NCBI GenBank assembly: GCA_009792885.1
Contig: WMCF01000025.1
Span: 10,380,123-10,444,122 of the forward strand
Source: Eremophila alpestris peregrina
Lineage: Eukaryota > Chordata > Aves > Passeriformes > Alaudidae
DNA length: 64,000 nucleotides
Direction: 5' to 3'
In this document: positions 38,701 through 51,652 of the stretch, one piece after another
Position numbering within the stretch: position 1 is the stretch's first letter
Layout of the letters: every line of letters starts with the position of its first letter
Translations under genes and position numbers: made by a program
Notes under the pieces: generated by a model
The model's database searches: none
Told to the model about the DNA's origin: nothing
What the model saw: the letters and a program-made list of their open reading frames with translations, nothing else

Positions 38701-41639
38701 CCTCAATATTCAGGATGCATCCAGACAAATAAACTGTGTATTATTAGGCAAGAACTGAAACTGCCCAAGCTTAAAAGCTTATCACTGTTACTGTCTGTAC
38801 CATTTTCCTTGTACTGGCTGATAATTACCATGTCTATTTCTCTTCTGCAGACTACTTTTCAGTTGTTTTCACTGTAATGCTGAAGTTCTTTTATCAAGCA
38901 GGAATAGTAATGAGAAGGGCATAACAACTCTTTCAGCTTTTGTTATGGTCTCATATAATAAGTACTGGTCCTTGAACTACTGGAAAGGGATTAACAGAAT
39001 TGTTAAAAAAATATATTCATATCAATTATGGAAAATCTAGATATCATCCCTCATTTCCACACAAGTTTACAACAAAACAAAGGAATAAGATTTCAGTACT
39101 TCACATACAAAATTTTGTTGCTTTAGTTTAACAAAAACTGGATATTATCTTTATTTTTTTACTATACCTACACATAAAAAAGTAGATTTACTTCCCATAG
39201 AAGAAAAATGTGATTATATCACTATACTTAAGTTTACCTTCAAATAACTTCCTTTTCATTGATCTAAAAATGCTTTTCTTCTTAATGCCTCATTCCCAAT
39301 CTGTAAAATGGAAAGAATACGATTTTACAATGCAGAACTTCATGCCAAATGCGCAACTAAAAAGGCAATATGGGTGATATTATCAACTTTTAGAGAAAAT
39401 CATCTTATGATGGGGAGAGAAGATATAAATACGTGCAGTTTGGAGACATAGCTTTCTGTGCACATCATCTGAGAAAAAAAGTCTCCTCGCTGGAAATTTT
39501 CAACATTCTAATCAGCATTTAAATCCTGATGATATGTCATATTTTCTCTCTGTTTGATGTAACTATTCACAGTAAATAATGTGAACCTTTTATTTAATTA
39601 ATATTTATTGAAACTATTTATGATTTACAAGAAGAATGGGAAAACATCTATAATAAACTAAAATCCTAATACCAACAATCCTAATTTATATAGTAAGTTT
39701 TATATGAGTTTTCTGCAGTTCTTCACAAGCAAATCGTACAGATCTATGGGAAGGAAAAGTAATCCATCTCAAAGAAAGCCATTTGGAAAAGACTTCTTGT
39801 CACTGTGCTTGTAAAAATATTCCAAAAATGAAAATAATGTATATTTACAGGAAGCAAGGGATACATCTAGGGTGCCAGCAGAGAAATGCTGTTTCAAATA
39901 TTTTCTTTATTCAGTGGCTGAAGTAATAAATTGCACAGTATATGAATTGAGATGAAAATAAATAATAAACATTACTGAAAACAAAATAGTAAGGAAATAA
40001 AATATGAACATATTGCAAGCAGCATTTAGCATTGTGTGAAAATAACAGGGTCTCTTTTGTTTTCTTATCAGCACTGAAAAGTGTGTTGTCTGGCTTCACG
40101 GAACTGCAGCTTCATTTCTTGGCAGTAGATGAATATGCTTTTGTTTTAAACCTCAATATCTTTAACACTGAACAGAAGTATGTGTATGTGAGGCAGAGAA
40201 GATATTGTTTAGATGCTGTGTGTTTCATGAAACATGGTAAACTGATTATTCTATCTACATTCAATTTAAAATTTAAATTCTTTATTTTCCATTGTATTGG
40301 AGATTTTGAATTTGAATTTGACCAATGGCTGTATTATCAAAAGTTTAAAAGTTTATTGCATATTACAAAAAGGATCAAGATTTCTGGGAAAATACTTGAG
40401 TGAACTCTACAATGTCTGTGTTAGTGTAGAGGTCAATAACTTATTTTTGGTTTAGTCTATTTGTGAGGATTTTGTATTGAAAAATAATTATAGTTAGGAT
40501 GAAACTGTCAAAAACATCTGTAAACATAGGAGAAAGTTAAAAGTTAGTTGGGGTTTTTTAAGCTAACTGTTAAATCAGACTTGAATACTTACATTAGGAA
40601 TTAATTAAAAAATCCCAAAACTTTTTTGAGGCTAGAGCGAGTGATCTGAATTATCTCAGAGTCTGGAGAGATTCTTCAAGAGATTTTACAGGTACTCAAT
40701 CCTCTCTTCTTCAAGGCAGCAAACCCAGTACTGCTGAGAAACAGCACAGATGCACAGAAGGGATCATATTTGCACTTTGGATTGGCATAGAGGGACTGAG
40801 ACCAAAGAGGCCCCAGCTGGGGGCTGGTGGCAGGGTGGGAGGCATCAGGTGGGTGAAGGGTAAAAGGATCCCAGTCTGCCTTGCTGAAAGTTGCTCAACT
40901 GCCATCTTGTGCCAAGGAAATGTCTCTTTAAGCAGAGGCTCTGCTGGAAGCAAGAGGCAGATTGCAGTGGTGGGCAATTGCTACCAGAAAAATAGCAAGC
41001 TGGGCTTGTGACTGCACAGAGAGAATTTCATGGTGACTTGCTTGCCAAATGCACAAATGTGTCAGACCTTCTGAAATGTCTCCACCAACTGCTGGGAAGC
41101 AACAGAGGGGGTCTGTAGCTGGTGTGCAGGGAAATAAAAATAGCAGAGTGGAAGAGAGAGATGGAGTAGATTTTAGGGTTTTAAGAATGTTTAAAGAGTA
41201 CTAAGAGTACTAACACTAAGGTAGTGTTCTTTGAAATGCTCTCTGCAATTTCAGTGGTGTTGGAGATGGAGAAAGAGGCAAACTTTTAATGCTGAGCTGT
41301 AGTAGTAAGGACTAAGAGGTATCAGAAGCTTCTAGCATAATGGATGGTCATGCAGAAGAGATGTACTTCCTCTGAATGACAACTAGATCAAGCTGCTACC
41401 ATTTAATATCAAGGAAATTAAGAGTGAACTTTTAAATGAAAGAATAAGAGTAAGCTGATAAGTCCAGAACAGTACAGAGGTGGAGATGACATATATATTA
41501 TGGATGATGTTATGAAAATTTTTTTAGTCTCTCTAAAGGCTAGAACACAGAATGGAATTAGTCAAACACAGGGTATGATTTAAACTGGATGCTGGGAAGA
41601 GAACCAAATCCGTAGAGTAACAATATAAAGTACAAGTTG
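35711..41639. other. 5.9 kb of AT-rich DNA, no gene recognised
   Basis: There are GC-richer patches at about 36730-36910 and 40690-41050 without recognisable exons. A 15-bp tandem duplication lies at 38498-38527. A 123-codon frame on the plus strand at 40032-40403 has no ATG in its first 65 codons and no known family. Poly-T at about 37440-37453. Confidence 0.5.
38498..38527. repeat. 15-bp tandem duplication (two copies)
   Basis: The unit cagacaaagaaatgt occurs twice head to tail without mismatch. It is a small, probably recent duplication in otherwise unique sequence. Confidence 0.95.
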
Positions 41640-42179
41640 TCAAATGAAGGAACATGAATAACGAAACAGACATTCCAGAAACTTGGTGGAAAAAGAACAG
41701 TCTGCTAAGCATCATTCATCAAGTGGAATAAAACTAGCAACAGTGATCAAAAGAACACTGACTATTTGGCAGGATCAAATTATATGCACCCAAGATTTAC
41801 TTAAAATTGTCCTGGTACTTGAAGTATTGGGAGATATGAAGGTACCCTTCAAATTGATCCCAAGTGAGATTCCAATAAATTCATGAACATAACAGGGTAC
41901 ATAGTCGTGATATCTCAACAAGGCAAATTAGTTTAGCCTATAATGCACAAATTAATAATCACAAACATAAATCTGACCATACACTGAGGAAGAGACAGTG
42001 TAGATCCTTGAAGGGAAGTCCTGTGTCATAAACATACTGCAGATATTTGAAAGTTCAGCATGTGGGTAAAGGCATCCTGCCTGATATATCCCACCTGGAG
42101 TCCCACTAAGCTTCTGATTTAATTTGTCATTCAAAGCTTTAAAGAACTTTATCAGTTACAGCATAGGAGATAAAGTCCT
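41640..42179 (+). mobile_element. Possible endonuclease-side remnant of the old CR1
   Basis: 'ccagaaacttggtgg' near 41674-41690 reads P-E-T-W-W, which resembles the ETWW block of the CR1/L3-type endonuclease domain. It lies on the same strand as, and upstream of, the RT remnant that starts near 42180. The sequence between, about 41760-42179, cannot be matched to CR1. It may be unrelated filler or an insertion that replaced most of the endonuclease-RT linker. The call rests on one short motif and on order and orientation, so it is tentative. Confidence 0.4.
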
Positions 42180-42843
42180 TCACTTTATTTCATCATTTGG
42201 TTAAATGATGAAACAGAGGGTAGGAATGGATACTTTTTGCAGTAATCAACAGTGAATTCCACACAGGTCTGTGGTGGGACTTGTGCAGTTTTAAATATTA
42301 ATAGATGACCTGGAATTGAAAGCCATTACTGATGTGGCAAAGTTTACTGCTGATAACAAGTTATTCAAGACAGTAAAAATGAAGATAGACCAGGAAGAAT
42401 TGCAGGAGGACCCAAGGAAGATGAACAAGTAGCCAATAAAATGGCAGATGAAATTCAGTATAGATAAATGTCAAGCCACGTATAGGGGCATGAGCAGGCC
42501 TGCACACACAGCACAAGTGGCCCTGAATTGGTCATTATCACTCAGGAGCAAAATTTTGGGTCATCATAAAAGGCTCTATGAAAATACCAGCTCAATATTG
42601 GTAAGACAGGTAAATCAAAGGTAAAAATAATTTTAAAAAGAAATGAAGAATAAAAAAGGGGTCATCATATCTCATTGTATAATTCTCTGGAATCACCCCT
42701 TTCTCCTCCCTTTTAAGCAGCAGTGATGAAAACTGGAAAAGATTCAGGAAAGGAGAACAAGGATTAACAAATATATCAAACTGCACTGCTTCTATGTTTA
42801 AAATAATAAACTAAGAGAAGACTGTAAAACTTGGGAAAAAATG

Positions 42844-42919
<76 letters not shown>

Positions 42920-43200
42920 AATTACCATAGACTTCTTTTTAAAAGAACCTCTGTCTGGCAGAGGTTGGGTAAGAATTGGGAATATAAAGTTGTCCAAAAT
43001 AAAAGAAGGGATAGATCAGTTTAGTAGGAGTCTGCTTCAAAACGATTTTAGGGAATTAGTTTTTCACTCAGTAGCTGTAGACTAGTGGAACTGCTCCAAG
43101 AATGCTGGAAATACTAAAAAGAACATGGACTGAAGGAGAGTTGGGAAAAACTCATGGAAAAGGAGTCCAAGGATACCTGTACATGCATATGTAGCCAGAA
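42180..43200 (+). mobile_element. Ancient CR1/L3-like LINE, RT remnant and 3' end
   Basis: An old, heavily mutated LINE on the plus strand. Recognisable blocks are 'ggttaaatgatgaaacagag', 'gtgaattccacacaggtctg', 'ttaatagatgacctgga' (the conserved INDL-type block), 'gatgtggcaaagtttactgc' followed by 'tgataacaag' (the FADD catalytic motif degraded to FTADN, near 42342-42357), and 'aaaatggcagatgaaattca'. Next comes 'gtagactagtggaactgctc' near 43075-43095, which belongs near the 3' end, then 'actcatggaaaaggagtcca'. This is a CR1/L3-type subfamily shared by reptiles and birds, clearly older than the copies at 24 and 35 kb. A long A tract has expanded inside it, and the order of blocks implies deletions. 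No reading frame survives. Confidence 0.8.
42844..42917. repeat. Interrupted poly-A: A37-GG-A35
   Basis: A run of 37 A, two G and 35 A lies in the middle of the old CR1. It is the longest homopolymer in the window. An open frame translating to polylysine here is an artefact. CR1 does not carry a poly-A tail, so this is a local expansion rather than an element end. Exact length may be an assembly or sequencing estimate. Confidence 0.95.
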
Positions 43201-46200
43201 CCAATTTCTGAAGCCAGAACCAAAAACCATTGGAAAGCACATGAGGCATAAGTGTCACAGATATTTCTCAATTCTTCATTCTTTCCTAGATTTCCATTTA
43301 AGACATATTTTATTTTGGAAAAAATAGAAACAAGCATTTGGTGTGACTCAGAAGGCCTTTAATATATAGATCTCTTGTTATTGATTCTTCCAATGACAGA
43401 CACTGCCTAATTCATTAATGACAAACCAAACTGAGCACAGAGAATGAGGCACACCCTCACACATAATACATGCATTGCAACTTCACTTTCATCCTTATGT
43501 GACCCTAAAACCATAGCATTTTTTAATGAATTCTCTTTTTCTATTCAAAGTTAACGGCAGTTGTTTCATAGTCTTGTTTTCACAGGGTGGTCTGAACTTG
43601 CACTTATGCTGCAAGCCTGTTGAGGGGTGCTTTGAGGTGTGAAGCCCTGTGAGGATAGTGCTGGAGCAGTGTGGGAGGTGGGGACTGCCACACCTGGTGC
43701 AATGGGGACCATCCTGCCTGTTGGAGTCAGTTCCAAGGATGCAGAGTACAGCACCATTCTTACAAGTCATTTCAGGCACTCACAGGCGAGGAGTGCAGCA
43801 AGTACATGACACAGACAGCAACAGCCTGGCGCTTGAGCACCAGCCCTCTCTCAGCACACAGACAGATGATGTGTGGTCTAATAGAAACAGACTGTGGTAG
43901 GCACTCTTCCTCTTCCTGAAACTGAGCCTATAACTGAATGATAAGGACCTTGGGGATGTCTCAATAAGGAATGTGATCACTTGGATAATTTTGTTGCATA
44001 TTATTTTTTTTGTAAACAGACTCTGTGCTATGTCTATGATATGAAACTTAGATTTCTCATTTATCTATTGTTCCTGGAGAGCTGCTTAATTAAAGATTTA
44101 TACTCCCGCCTTAGCAATGGCAACAATAATCTTTATGGGTATGAACTTAATACATAGTAAGAATAATAATTATGAAAAAGCATTTCTTCTCATACCTACT
44201 ATCCATCTTATCTTTTGGTTGGTAAGCTATCACTCATTATTAAAGACTGCTAAATCAAAATTTTCTGAAGGTCAAAATGTCTCTGGTACCTCTGCTTTGT
44301 TTTAGGGACAAATCACAGCTTTCATCAGTATCTTTCCTGCCTCTAATATTACTTTGTTATTCGTCTTTATAATTTCAGATTGCTGTTCACATCAGAACAA
44401 TTGAACAGAACCTTGTCAAGGTTTTTTAATACTAAGAAACCAAACTACCTCGAGCTCCAGACTATCTGGTGTTTTATTCTTGCACAGATTTAAAGGATCC
44501 AGATAATTTAGAATTTTTTTTTTTAATGTTTAGACAGCGCTATGTTTCTGAAAAGCAGAGAACAAAACCTTGCAAAATTTTTAGTGAGGAGACTTAAGAA
44601 TTCGTGCTCCAACTATCTATTGATACACTGGTAGTTGAGCATTTAACAGTAGCTTATGGCTTCTGCTTCCCTTAGTGATTGCACTTTTTGGAATTGGAGG
44701 TTTCTTCTTAGGTATGAAATCATTCTTGTAAAACCTGGCTAAACAATCCTTCAATAGAAAGAAGAATCTCTTGCCTAGATTGTCACCAACCAATATTGAT
44801 GGCTTTATAAAGGCTTTTTTTCTTCAGGGAAAAAAGAAAAGCAAAACAGCTTATAGTCTGTTGCGATCAACAGATTGTCTTCATGGAAGAAAAACATGGG
44901 AGTGAAGGGACTTTTACTTTTTTATGGTTCCTTAAGGCTGAGAATGTTCTGAAGGACAGTCACTGTACTGCTCCACAGCTAGGAATGCTGATCTAAATTT
45001 ACCTCATAATATTTTTGTGATTAAGATTCAGTGAAGATCCATATGACAATACAGTTGAATTAGAATGTTTCACTGATTAAAGAATTTTGTCTAGAAAATA
45101 ATTTACCTCTTAAGTAATGATATTTTTGTGACTAACAAAATAGCTTGATTTGCTCTGTAATAACGTCTACCAAATAAATATATGATGATTAACTATTTAT
45201 GACAAGCTAAGAGAATAATTTCTTAACATTATGTGCTGAAAAACATTATCTATCTAATTAATTTGTCTAAAAATTTGTTGATATATTTGGCTTTTTGGTC
45301 TTATTCATTAACTAAATTATGGGGGGGGTAGGAAGATACAGCTTTTCAATGTGTTTGATTCTGTTGACATTGTTTTCATACTAATCATCATGAACATTTT
45401 TGACACACATCTAGACATATAATAACATAATGTCTGGCATTTTTTGTAAATCCCTCAGTATTTTACCATTAATCATTGTGCCACTGAAACACAATAATAA
45501 TTTAAAAAAACAGAGTGAAAGGTAAGGTTTTGAGTGATCAAAGGAACTCGGAGAAGACTTAGTTTAAGCCTAAAAAAAGCTGATCCACTAAGGTTTTAGT
45601 CCGTCTGAACCTATGTTATTAGGTTTCAAAGAAAGCATTTCACTTCATGCTCTTCATTTTTTCATAAGTGTGGATTTCTGGATAAGAACAGTCACATGGT
45701 TATTTGTTGGGGTCCCCCCCCCCACAAAAAATTAAAAACCTGTGAAAATGCTTTTGTACACATCCAGTTTCCAGCTCTTTGCCATCTATCATGGCGGCCT
45801 CCTTTTCCTTCCTCTCTGATTTTTTTTTCCAGAATGACCTGAGCAGTGCCTTACCTCCACTCTGCTGCTGCACAACAGCACACTATAATAAGGAAAGATT
45901 ATTCTCTTTCTTCTCTAGGGTAGTGCCTTTTCTTCTGCCAAGAAAATTGGTGAAAGATCACACAGCAGCAGTCTGTGAAAGTCAGTTTAGGAAACCTTCT
46001 AGTGTCTCAAGCTGTACTGCAATACTTTACACTTGAGGTCAAAGCACAAGATCGAACTCACATTTTCATCATACCCAAGTCCTCCATAGATTTCAGTGTC
46101 CTATTGTTTGAAACCAGTTGTAATATTGCAGGATTTTTTTGAGGTATCAATTTTATAGACGACCTAAGTATTTATTATGCCCCTCGGATCCTCTGAACAG

Positions 46201-47011
46201 GCGAGGTATGATAGGTTGAAAGTTTCCAAGTGTGAAAATACTTCTTTAGATAATGCATAAAGTGAATGATGGCTCAGAACCAAGTATAGTTGTGGATAAT
46301 TATAGACCAGATGCGCTTCTACCAATATGTTGTCTTTAACTGCCTGAGTTAAGCTACAGAAAACATAACTGAGGTAAAATGATGAAGTATACTGTGGAAT
46401 CTTATTTCTGTTATTGCTATTTCTTGCTTGGTACAAATTCTAAAAGTAAGAGTTATGTCCTCTGAGTCATATAGAAACATGTTGTAATTTAATATATACC
46501 TCTAGCTCATACTGCAATATCAAAAAAAAAAAAAAAAAAATCCCAAACTGAACTATGTCAGATTTATAGGAGAACCTAGACAAAATCTGTGGAGCTTTAA
46601 TGATATCTTCTGAAGTAGCTCAAGAATTAACTTAGCAATTTATAAAAAAAAAAAAGGAATATTTTTCTTCAGCTAACAAAAACCTATGAAGAGTCTTGCT
46701 ACAATACTCTCAAGATGTCACTTTTTTTAACTAGTTAAAAAATAAATTGCAATTAATATTTTTCTGTTCAAAAGACTGTCTGTGTAAATACCAAAGCATA
46801 CACTGTTAATAAACTGGGTTATGGTAAAGGTGTGCAAATCGTGTTATGTGAATTGTTCTCCCAGTTTAAAGGTGTTCCACAAAAAACATGTAAAATTATA
46901 CTGAAACCTTGATATAAAATTATGGCCTTTATTAAATTTTTTATGCTTCACTCATGCTCAGGATTCATAGGATTTATACAGAAAAAAACATCCAAATGTG
47001 TCAAGTTCATT

Positions 47012-47059
47012 TTGATTTTGAAGGTTTATTGCTGCCTTGATTTTGAAGGTTTATTGCTG
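47012..47059. repeat. 23-bp duplication, period 25
   Basis: The block beginning ttgattttgaagg and ending attgctg occurs at 47012-47034 and again at 47037-47059 with no mismatch, separated by cc. It is a recent tandem duplication in unique sequence. Confidence 0.95.
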
Positions 47060-49866
47060 AAATTCATTTCTGTGATCAGATGCTTTCCACTTCTCTTGGC
47101 ACTGCAGTTGAGTTGTCTAGCAACCAGAAGCAGACAAAACCCAAAGTTAGTAATTCACATGAAAGTTGGGGACTCTGTCTTTGATTTTGCTTTGATTAGA
47201 ACCAAGCCAAAAACGGATTTTTTCCAACATTTTCAGTAAACTAGAAGGAATACTTCAACTAGACACAGAAATTAAAACATATTTAACCAATAAATACATC
47301 AAGTATTTTTTTTTGCAATCAAAATTTAAAAACAGTAGTAAATGTGAATTTCCCTGAGAATAGATACCTGGGGTTATAGGGATATCTATATTCCTATCTG
47401 GGATCTGGGTTATCTGGGATATAGGGCTATGGAGTAACCTTCTGGGATGGTCCAGTCCAGAGCAATAGGCATGGGGAAAAAGATTACATCAAGGTTTGTA
47501 GCAGCTGCTATATCATTTTGTCAAGAGACTCAAATTATTCCCAGACTCATCAATCCTATGACAACAGTCTCCAACAGCTGTGGTACATTACTGAAGTCTA
47601 TCTCCCATTTTGCTAAGCCTAGTGAGTGTAAATAAAATTTGGCCTTCATCTGCATCTCACAGCAATGGAGACACAAATTAATGCCAAAGGATACATACAC
47701 TGAATAGGTTGTGGGTTTTTTGACCTAAGCCCTATTTTATCTCAAGAAACTTCAGATGTACCTTACCACAACATCCCTTCCAATCCATTATACTTGGTAT
47801 TAATGGGCTTCATTCTGACCATTGTGTGAAATAAACAGGAGAATGGATAAAATAATTTTTCTTAATGTGGAGTTCTTCAATTACTTTATGAATTCATTAC
47901 AGTTGTACAAAAGCACCGAGATTGTAAAATTACTTCTATAGTGTCATTCTAGGACAAGTTAATGTAGATAATATTGCTCAATATGAATTTTTTATTTTTC
48001 AGATCTGTGTTTATTGTTAAGAGCTATCCTTAACTTTTCTCATGTCAATAAATTACAGAGAAATTATGTCAGATTTGTATTTTGATTCCTAGGTAGTTTT
48101 TCAGAGAGCATTTTTTTTCTTATTTCTTTTTCAGGGCTATGAAATAAAAAAGAAATTTTACATGATGACAAATGACCTGTCACTCAGCTTTAATCATTAC
48201 TGTAGCCATTAACAACATATTGTGACAATTCTGCTTCAGATTATTATTTCAGTTGTATGCAGAAACTTTTTTTTTAATATCAGACATGACCTGAGAGCTA
48301 ATACCTTCAAGAACAGTGGCTTTTGCCTCTCTTCCTCTTCAATATTGTGGCACAATACCATAAATCTTTTTTTATTCTTTCTGAAGAGAAATCTATTCAG
48401 TGACATGAGTTGAATGACATTTCAAGAGTAGAGGTTAGAAAAAGTGTCTTGTATGCAGAGGAAGAGTTAGAGCTTGCTGTGATCCTTACCAGTAAACAGT
48501 AGGAATGCCCTGTCATTCTCACTTCATGTCATATTGTATGGTGTGGATAAGGAATGAGAAAACAAGAAATGGCAAGTCAAGGAACAGATTGAAGCAGAAG
48601 TTTGGATTCTGAAAATATGCACTTTTCCAACATGTCATGAGTTAAAGCATTTTATTGCTGCTATTTGGTTCTTTATCTCTTTTTTGTCACTGTCAATGAT
48701 CTTTGACTTCTGCAGGTCTTAAAACTAATGTAGTATTTCACATATTGTTTCATACAAGCCTCTAGACCTTTCAAGTACCTTTCTTTCCTGTTCTTTGGGT
48801 CTAGGTATACATTTATCTGTCTAAGTGTCTGAGCCTAAAAGCTGGATTGACAGAAACTCTGTTCAGCTGGCCTGAGTTAAAATTACCTCAACATTTAAAC
48901 ACAAATTCCCAACTATGACTAGAAATTCTTCTCACCTGAGAGGTCTGACGCCTTTCTAGAATCATAAATACTGTGCTTTACATTATCTGCTTTCATTGAG
49001 TAGCTTGGTACTTGGAATATTTGTGCAAAATAAAAATATTTGATGATATAGAGGAACACAGGTTTCCTTGGCTACTTAAAGCAGTGCTTTCACAATCAGA
49101 CTTTGTGGCCATTATAATTTTCCCTCATTTTTGTTTCCCAATCACTAGTTATGCCATCTTCAGCACAACTGTTGAGAGCTGAGCACATATGTCAGGGTAG
49201 TAGTAAGGCTGGCACTTAAATCTGTCTCAGAAGGTGAGAAGAGGATAGGAGGACACATAAATGTCTAAATCAAGGCATAAAATGAAAAGAAAACTCGTGT
49301 TTTAACAGAAAGGAAAGAATCTCCTGAGTTATTAAGGAAGATACATTTTTACCTAAATAGAGGGATCAAGGCTACAGAAGTGATGATGAATTGTTCTTCC
49401 AATTTGAGGCCCTATTTCTCTATGGTTGATTTGTGTCAAGGCCCAGAGAGTGCAAATAGGCATCAGTTGCTTTGTCTTGGAGAGTGCTGTGCTCTGGTCA
49501 TTGAGTCTACACAGTTAAAAGGTTCATATCCTACTAATCAAGTAGAAGGGTTCATTTCAAATATGCAGGGGTTTAACTCCTGATTATTCCTACCAGTCAG
49601 GAGTTCAATGGTAGAGGTAGATACCTCCACTTGAAGATGCAGGGAACTCCTTTTAACACACGCACATTTGGAATCTGGTTGCCCTTCACAAGCCCTCCTT
49701 AAGAGTGATGTTGCATCTCTCTGCCACAGATGGGAAGTGTTACTGTTTTTTCTTCACCCAATAGATGACAAATTGATGATTGCCAGCAATTTCCATTAAC
49801 TGGTGGGTAACCTGGGGAGTGGCCTGCATTTTGCAGGAAAGCAGCTGTTTCATGTCAAGTAAAGTA

Positions 49867-49892
49867 ATTTATGTCAGTCATTTATGTCAGTC
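49867..49892. repeat. 13-bp tandem duplication (two copies)
   Basis: The unit atttatgtcagtc occurs twice head to tail without mismatch. Confidence 0.95.
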
Positions 49893-50389
49893 ACTGTGCT
49901 CTGGAAATGGTACAGTGACGAAGTTCATTGATTCATCTCAACTCTTTAACACAGAGACTAGTACTTTTCACTCTGTGGCAAAATACTTATCTAGTACCCT
50001 ATATCCCAAAGAAGCTGATAAAGGAGTCAGGACAGATGGCTGATGACATGGACCAAGCACTAATAGCAATAACTTCTGATACACTGTTCATCTCTTCATT
50101 GCTGTTTTCCCTCTGTCTTTATTTGTTTGTCTCTATTTGTGTAAGTCTGAGACCAATAGCACAAGAGAGAAGTTCATTGAAAGAAACCTTTTGCATTTTG
50201 TATTTTCAATACTGAGAAAGACATCTCTAGCAAACCAACTGTACTCCTTGCTCACTTGAACAGAAAACTGTCATGTCAAACAATTACACTGGCTTTTAGT
50301 TCCATTGTGATGAGACTCAGCAATGCAATAATGTATTCACATGGACCACACCTCTTTCTTCTGCTTCTTCTGGTTCTTCTGGATTTTTC

Positions 50390-51051
50390 AAAGAATCATA
50401 GAAGCATTTATGTAGGAAAAGACCTTTAATATTGTGAAGTCCAACCTTTAACCCAGCACTCCCACTGCAACCCCTAAATCACTAAACCATATCACTCAGC
50501 ACCAGATACAGATGCCTCTAAAATACCTCAGGGAAGGTGACCTCGCCAGGGTCCTGGACAATATTTTCAATGCCTGAACCTCCAATCAGTGAAAATTTTT
50601 TTCTAATATCTACTGTGGATGTCCCCTGCCCAACCTTAGGGCCATTACCTCTGGTCCTCTTGCTGCAGGCATTGTAGAAGACACTGCTCCCGCCTCACTA
50701 TGAGATTTGAGGTGCAGCCTCACCACTGCCCTGGTTCTGCGAGCCACACTGGTACAGGCTGAGGTTGCCATTGGCCTTCTTGGCTACCTGGGCACAGCTG
50801 GCTCATGTTCAGCCACTGTTGACCAGCACTCCCAGGTGCTTTTCCACTGGGCAGCCTTCCAGCTACTCTTCCTTCAGCCTATAGCATTGCATGGTGTTGG
50901 TGTGACTGAAGTGAAGGACCTGGCTATTGTCTTGTTAAACTTCATACATCCCATCTGTAAGAAGCATACAGCTCGTTGACTCAGCCCATCCATCCAGCCT
51001 ATCTAGACCATTCTGCAGAGCCTGCCTACCCTCCAGCAGATCAACAGCTCT
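50390..51051 (-). mobile_element. CR1 LINE, 3' end and C-terminal ORF2 (first segment), minus strand
   Basis: The plus strand opens with the reverse-complemented CR1 end 'aagaatcatagaag', then 'ggaaaagacctttaata', 'agtccaacctttaaccca', 'cactaaaccatatcac' and 'tttttttctaatatc'. ORF2-derived blocks follow: 'tgaggtgcagcctcacca', 'ttgccattggccttcttggc', 'cagcactcccaggtgctttt', 'atagcattgcatggtgttgg', and 'ctaccctccagcagatcaac'. This is a different CR1 subfamily from the copies at 24 and 35 kb. A few hundred bases normally present between the 3' UTR and the first ORF2 block are deleted near 50680. The match breaks abruptly at about 51051 and picks up again at 51653, as described for the segment there. 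Confidence 0.9.
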
Positions 51052-51652
51052 GGGAACCCGGGTCATCCCTTTGGGTTCTCCTGGAAGCTCAAGATCCCTG
51101 CAGGAGATCTGAGGGTCTTGGGATAAAGCCAAAAATACCTATGCCTTTGATCTTACCTCCTGGAAAAAGCTGACGAAGTTGAGAGAAGAAATGCAAACCA
51201 CAAGAGTTTAAGTAGCATAATTATTAGTGTGTCAAAGGGTGGAAAGTAGCATTTTTAGATTTTACTGTATAGATAAAAAGGGGCAAAGATGGAGGAATTT
51301 GGGTGTGTCTATTCTCCTTTCCTGGTTCTTCTTCCCCTCCATCTTTGCAGTGGTGGTTTTCTTGATTGGGTTATGGTAATATTTCACTGTCTAATATGGG
51401 TCATCATTATTGGTACTTAAAGGAAAACATTGTTAACGTAATTTAGGGTATAAAGGTTCAGGTGCCATTGTAGGAGGGTCAGATAGTGCTTTTCTGGCTT
51501 CCTGCGAACTTCACACTGGACAGAGAGAACTTCTAGAGATAAGAAAAGAATAAACAAATCTTCAAAGACAACTGCACAGACTCCAGCTCTCTTTCGAACT
51601 TTATTACTTACTCTCAGGGCACAAAAACACCCAAAACCTGCGAAACAGTCAT
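51052..51652. mobile_element. Putative 600-bp insertion nested in CR1
   Basis: The CR1 sequence stops at 'cagatcaacagctct' (to 51051) and continues at 'gctctaattggtgccatttg' (from 51653) at almost the position expected in a continuous CR1. The 601 bp between has no CR1 similarity. A 5-bp direct repeat, gctct, flanks it (51047-51051 and 51653-51657), as expected for a target-site duplication. The inserted DNA begins tgggaacccggg if counted one base earlier and ends near aaacagtcat, so a retroviral-type TG...CA end is possible but inexact. Family unknown; a solo LTR or a short non-autonomous element would fit the size. Confidence 0.55.

Larger units (their letters stand above)
43201..50389. other. 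7.2 kb of AT-rich DNA, no gene recognised
   Basis: The part at 43590-43900 is GC-richer with overlapping short frames on both strands. A ggggtcccccccccc run lies at about 45709-45723, poly-A at about 46521-46539, and the tandem duplications at 47012-47059 and 49867-49892 lie here too. No LINE, LTR, exon or RNA gene is recognised. Confidence 0.5.

Noticed and set aside
40032..40403. A 123-codon open frame on the plus strand
   Set aside because: No ATG in the first 65 codons, AT-rich sequence, no recognised motif, no splice context; the length is within chance for this much DNA.
42831..43085. Lysine-rich protein (MGKNEKKKK...)
   Set aside because: It is a translation of the A37-GG-A35 tract inside an old LINE.
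45709..45723. G4-C10 run as a structured element
   Set aside because: A short homopolymer with no further symmetry or context.
38498..49892. CRISPR-like spaced repeats
   Set aside because: The short duplications are simple two-copy tandem events with unrelated units; the genome is that of a bird.
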